A model generated the notes under the pieces. That model did no database searches. It was given only the letters and a program-made list of their open reading frames with translations, and was not told where the DNA came from. This document shows positions 5,600 to 5,750 of a stretch of 5,750 nt of DNA, in pieces. Position 1 is the first letter of the stretch, and each line of letters starts with the position of its first letter. Origin of the DNA: Bacillota bacterium. Lineage in GTDB: Bacteria > Bacillota > Dethiobacteria > DTU022. Both the position numbers and the translations under genes were made by a program. The stretch lies in the NCBI GenBank assembly GCA_012797095.1, contig JAAZPS010000020.1, positions 1 to 5,750 on the forward strand, given 5' to 3'.

Positions 5600-5629
5600 T
5601 TGCGAAGGTGGATTTATCCATGGTACAAT
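5600..5629 (+). promoter_or_regulatory. Possible extended -10 promoter at the right edge
   Basis: TTGCGA (5600-5605) and TACAAT (5624-5629) are 18 bases apart, with TGG directly before the -10 hexamer (extended -10 form). Matches to consensus are four and five of six. If real, transcription would start near 5636, which excludes translation from the GTG at 5630. The same bases include AAGGTGG (5605-5611), which could instead be a ribosome-binding site for the ATG at 5620. The two readings compete. Confidence 0.3.
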
Positions 5630-5750
5630 GTGATCGAACTGGACGGAATTGATCTCCAGCCAGGGCAACTTGCAGGTTTGTGCTGCTGTTCACTGTGGCG
5701 CAACTTGCAGACAGTGAAAGTGCCTCGATCCTCTGTCGTTGGAAAGGTGG
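5630..5750 (+). CDS. Possible N-terminus of an aromatic amino acid lyase-like protein (3' partial)
   Basis: From the GTG at 5630 the frame stays open for 40 codons to the window end. It begins VIELDGIDLQPGQLAGL and continues with TVKVPRSSVVGKV. The pattern I-x-LDG-x-x-L-x-x-x-x-(L/V) followed by V-x-V resembles the first strand and helix of the histidine ammonia-lyase/phenylalanine ammonia-lyase/tyrosine aminomutase family. The MIO-forming Ala-Ser-Gly core would lie well outside the window, so no catalytic residue is seen. The start is unclear: AAGGTGG at 5605-5611 is 18 bases from the GTG, too far, but 8 bases from an ATG at 5620 that is in another frame and stops after 10 codons. A sequence error, a frameshift, or a short leader peptide would explain this. 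Tentative on family; open frames of this length also occur by chance. Confidence 0.33.
   Translation, partial: MIELDGIDLQPGQLAGLCCCSLWRNLQTVKVPRSSVVGKV

Noticed and set aside
5397..5693. Minus-strand open frame of 98 codons
   Set aside because: Neither its GTG start nor the internal ATG at 5621 has a ribosome-binding site, the protein resembles nothing I recognise, and it conflicts with the rightward signals at the edge.

Overview
The window looks like a chromosomal stretch from a moderately G+C-rich Gram-positive bacterium, most likely a Bacillota (Firmicutes, clostridial side). This is inferred from a SpoIIAB/RsbW-type kinase next to its STAS antagonist, strong GGAGG ribosome-binding sites, an M29 aminopeptidase, a two-gene ABC-2 exporter with a long fused-type permease, and a tRNA gene with encoded CCA. 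No phage, transposon, CRISPR or plasmid signature is visible.

Layout. Bases 3-1884 run rightward: a 5'-truncated anti-sigma-factor serine kinase, a STAS anti-anti-sigma protein with an intact phosphorylatable serine, and a complete M29 aminopeptidase. The 71-base gap before the aminopeptidase holds a nested inverted repeat but no terminator. Bases 1885-2178 are a convergent intergenic region with several hairpins and no convincing T-tract terminator. Bases 2179-4817 (minus strand) are an ABC exporter operon, ATPase first, then a 619-residue permease. The two are joined by a GTGA stop/start overlap. Its leader (4818-5062) has a possible promoter overlapped by an operator-like palindrome. Next, still on the minus strand, comes a self-contained tRNA-Val(GAC) unit: promoter with a perfect TATAAT, tRNA, and a strong terminator. 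Bases 5256-5599 are AT-richer with no supportable gene. At the right edge an open frame from 5630 runs off the window. Its N-terminus tentatively resembles the aromatic amino acid lyase (histidine ammonia-lyase-like) family.

How they work together. The first two genes form a partner-switching module: the kinase binds either a sigma factor or the STAS protein, depending on STAS phosphorylation. The cognate sigma factor and phosphatase are not in the window and may lie to the left. The aminopeptidase may be read from the same transcript but has no evident functional tie to the switch. The ATPase and permease should form one membrane exporter of unknown substrate. I found no convincing previously undescribed system. 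The most checkable oddities are the palindromes at 4999-5019 and over the tRNA -10 box, the intercistronic structure at 697-749, and the ambiguous start of the right-edge gene.
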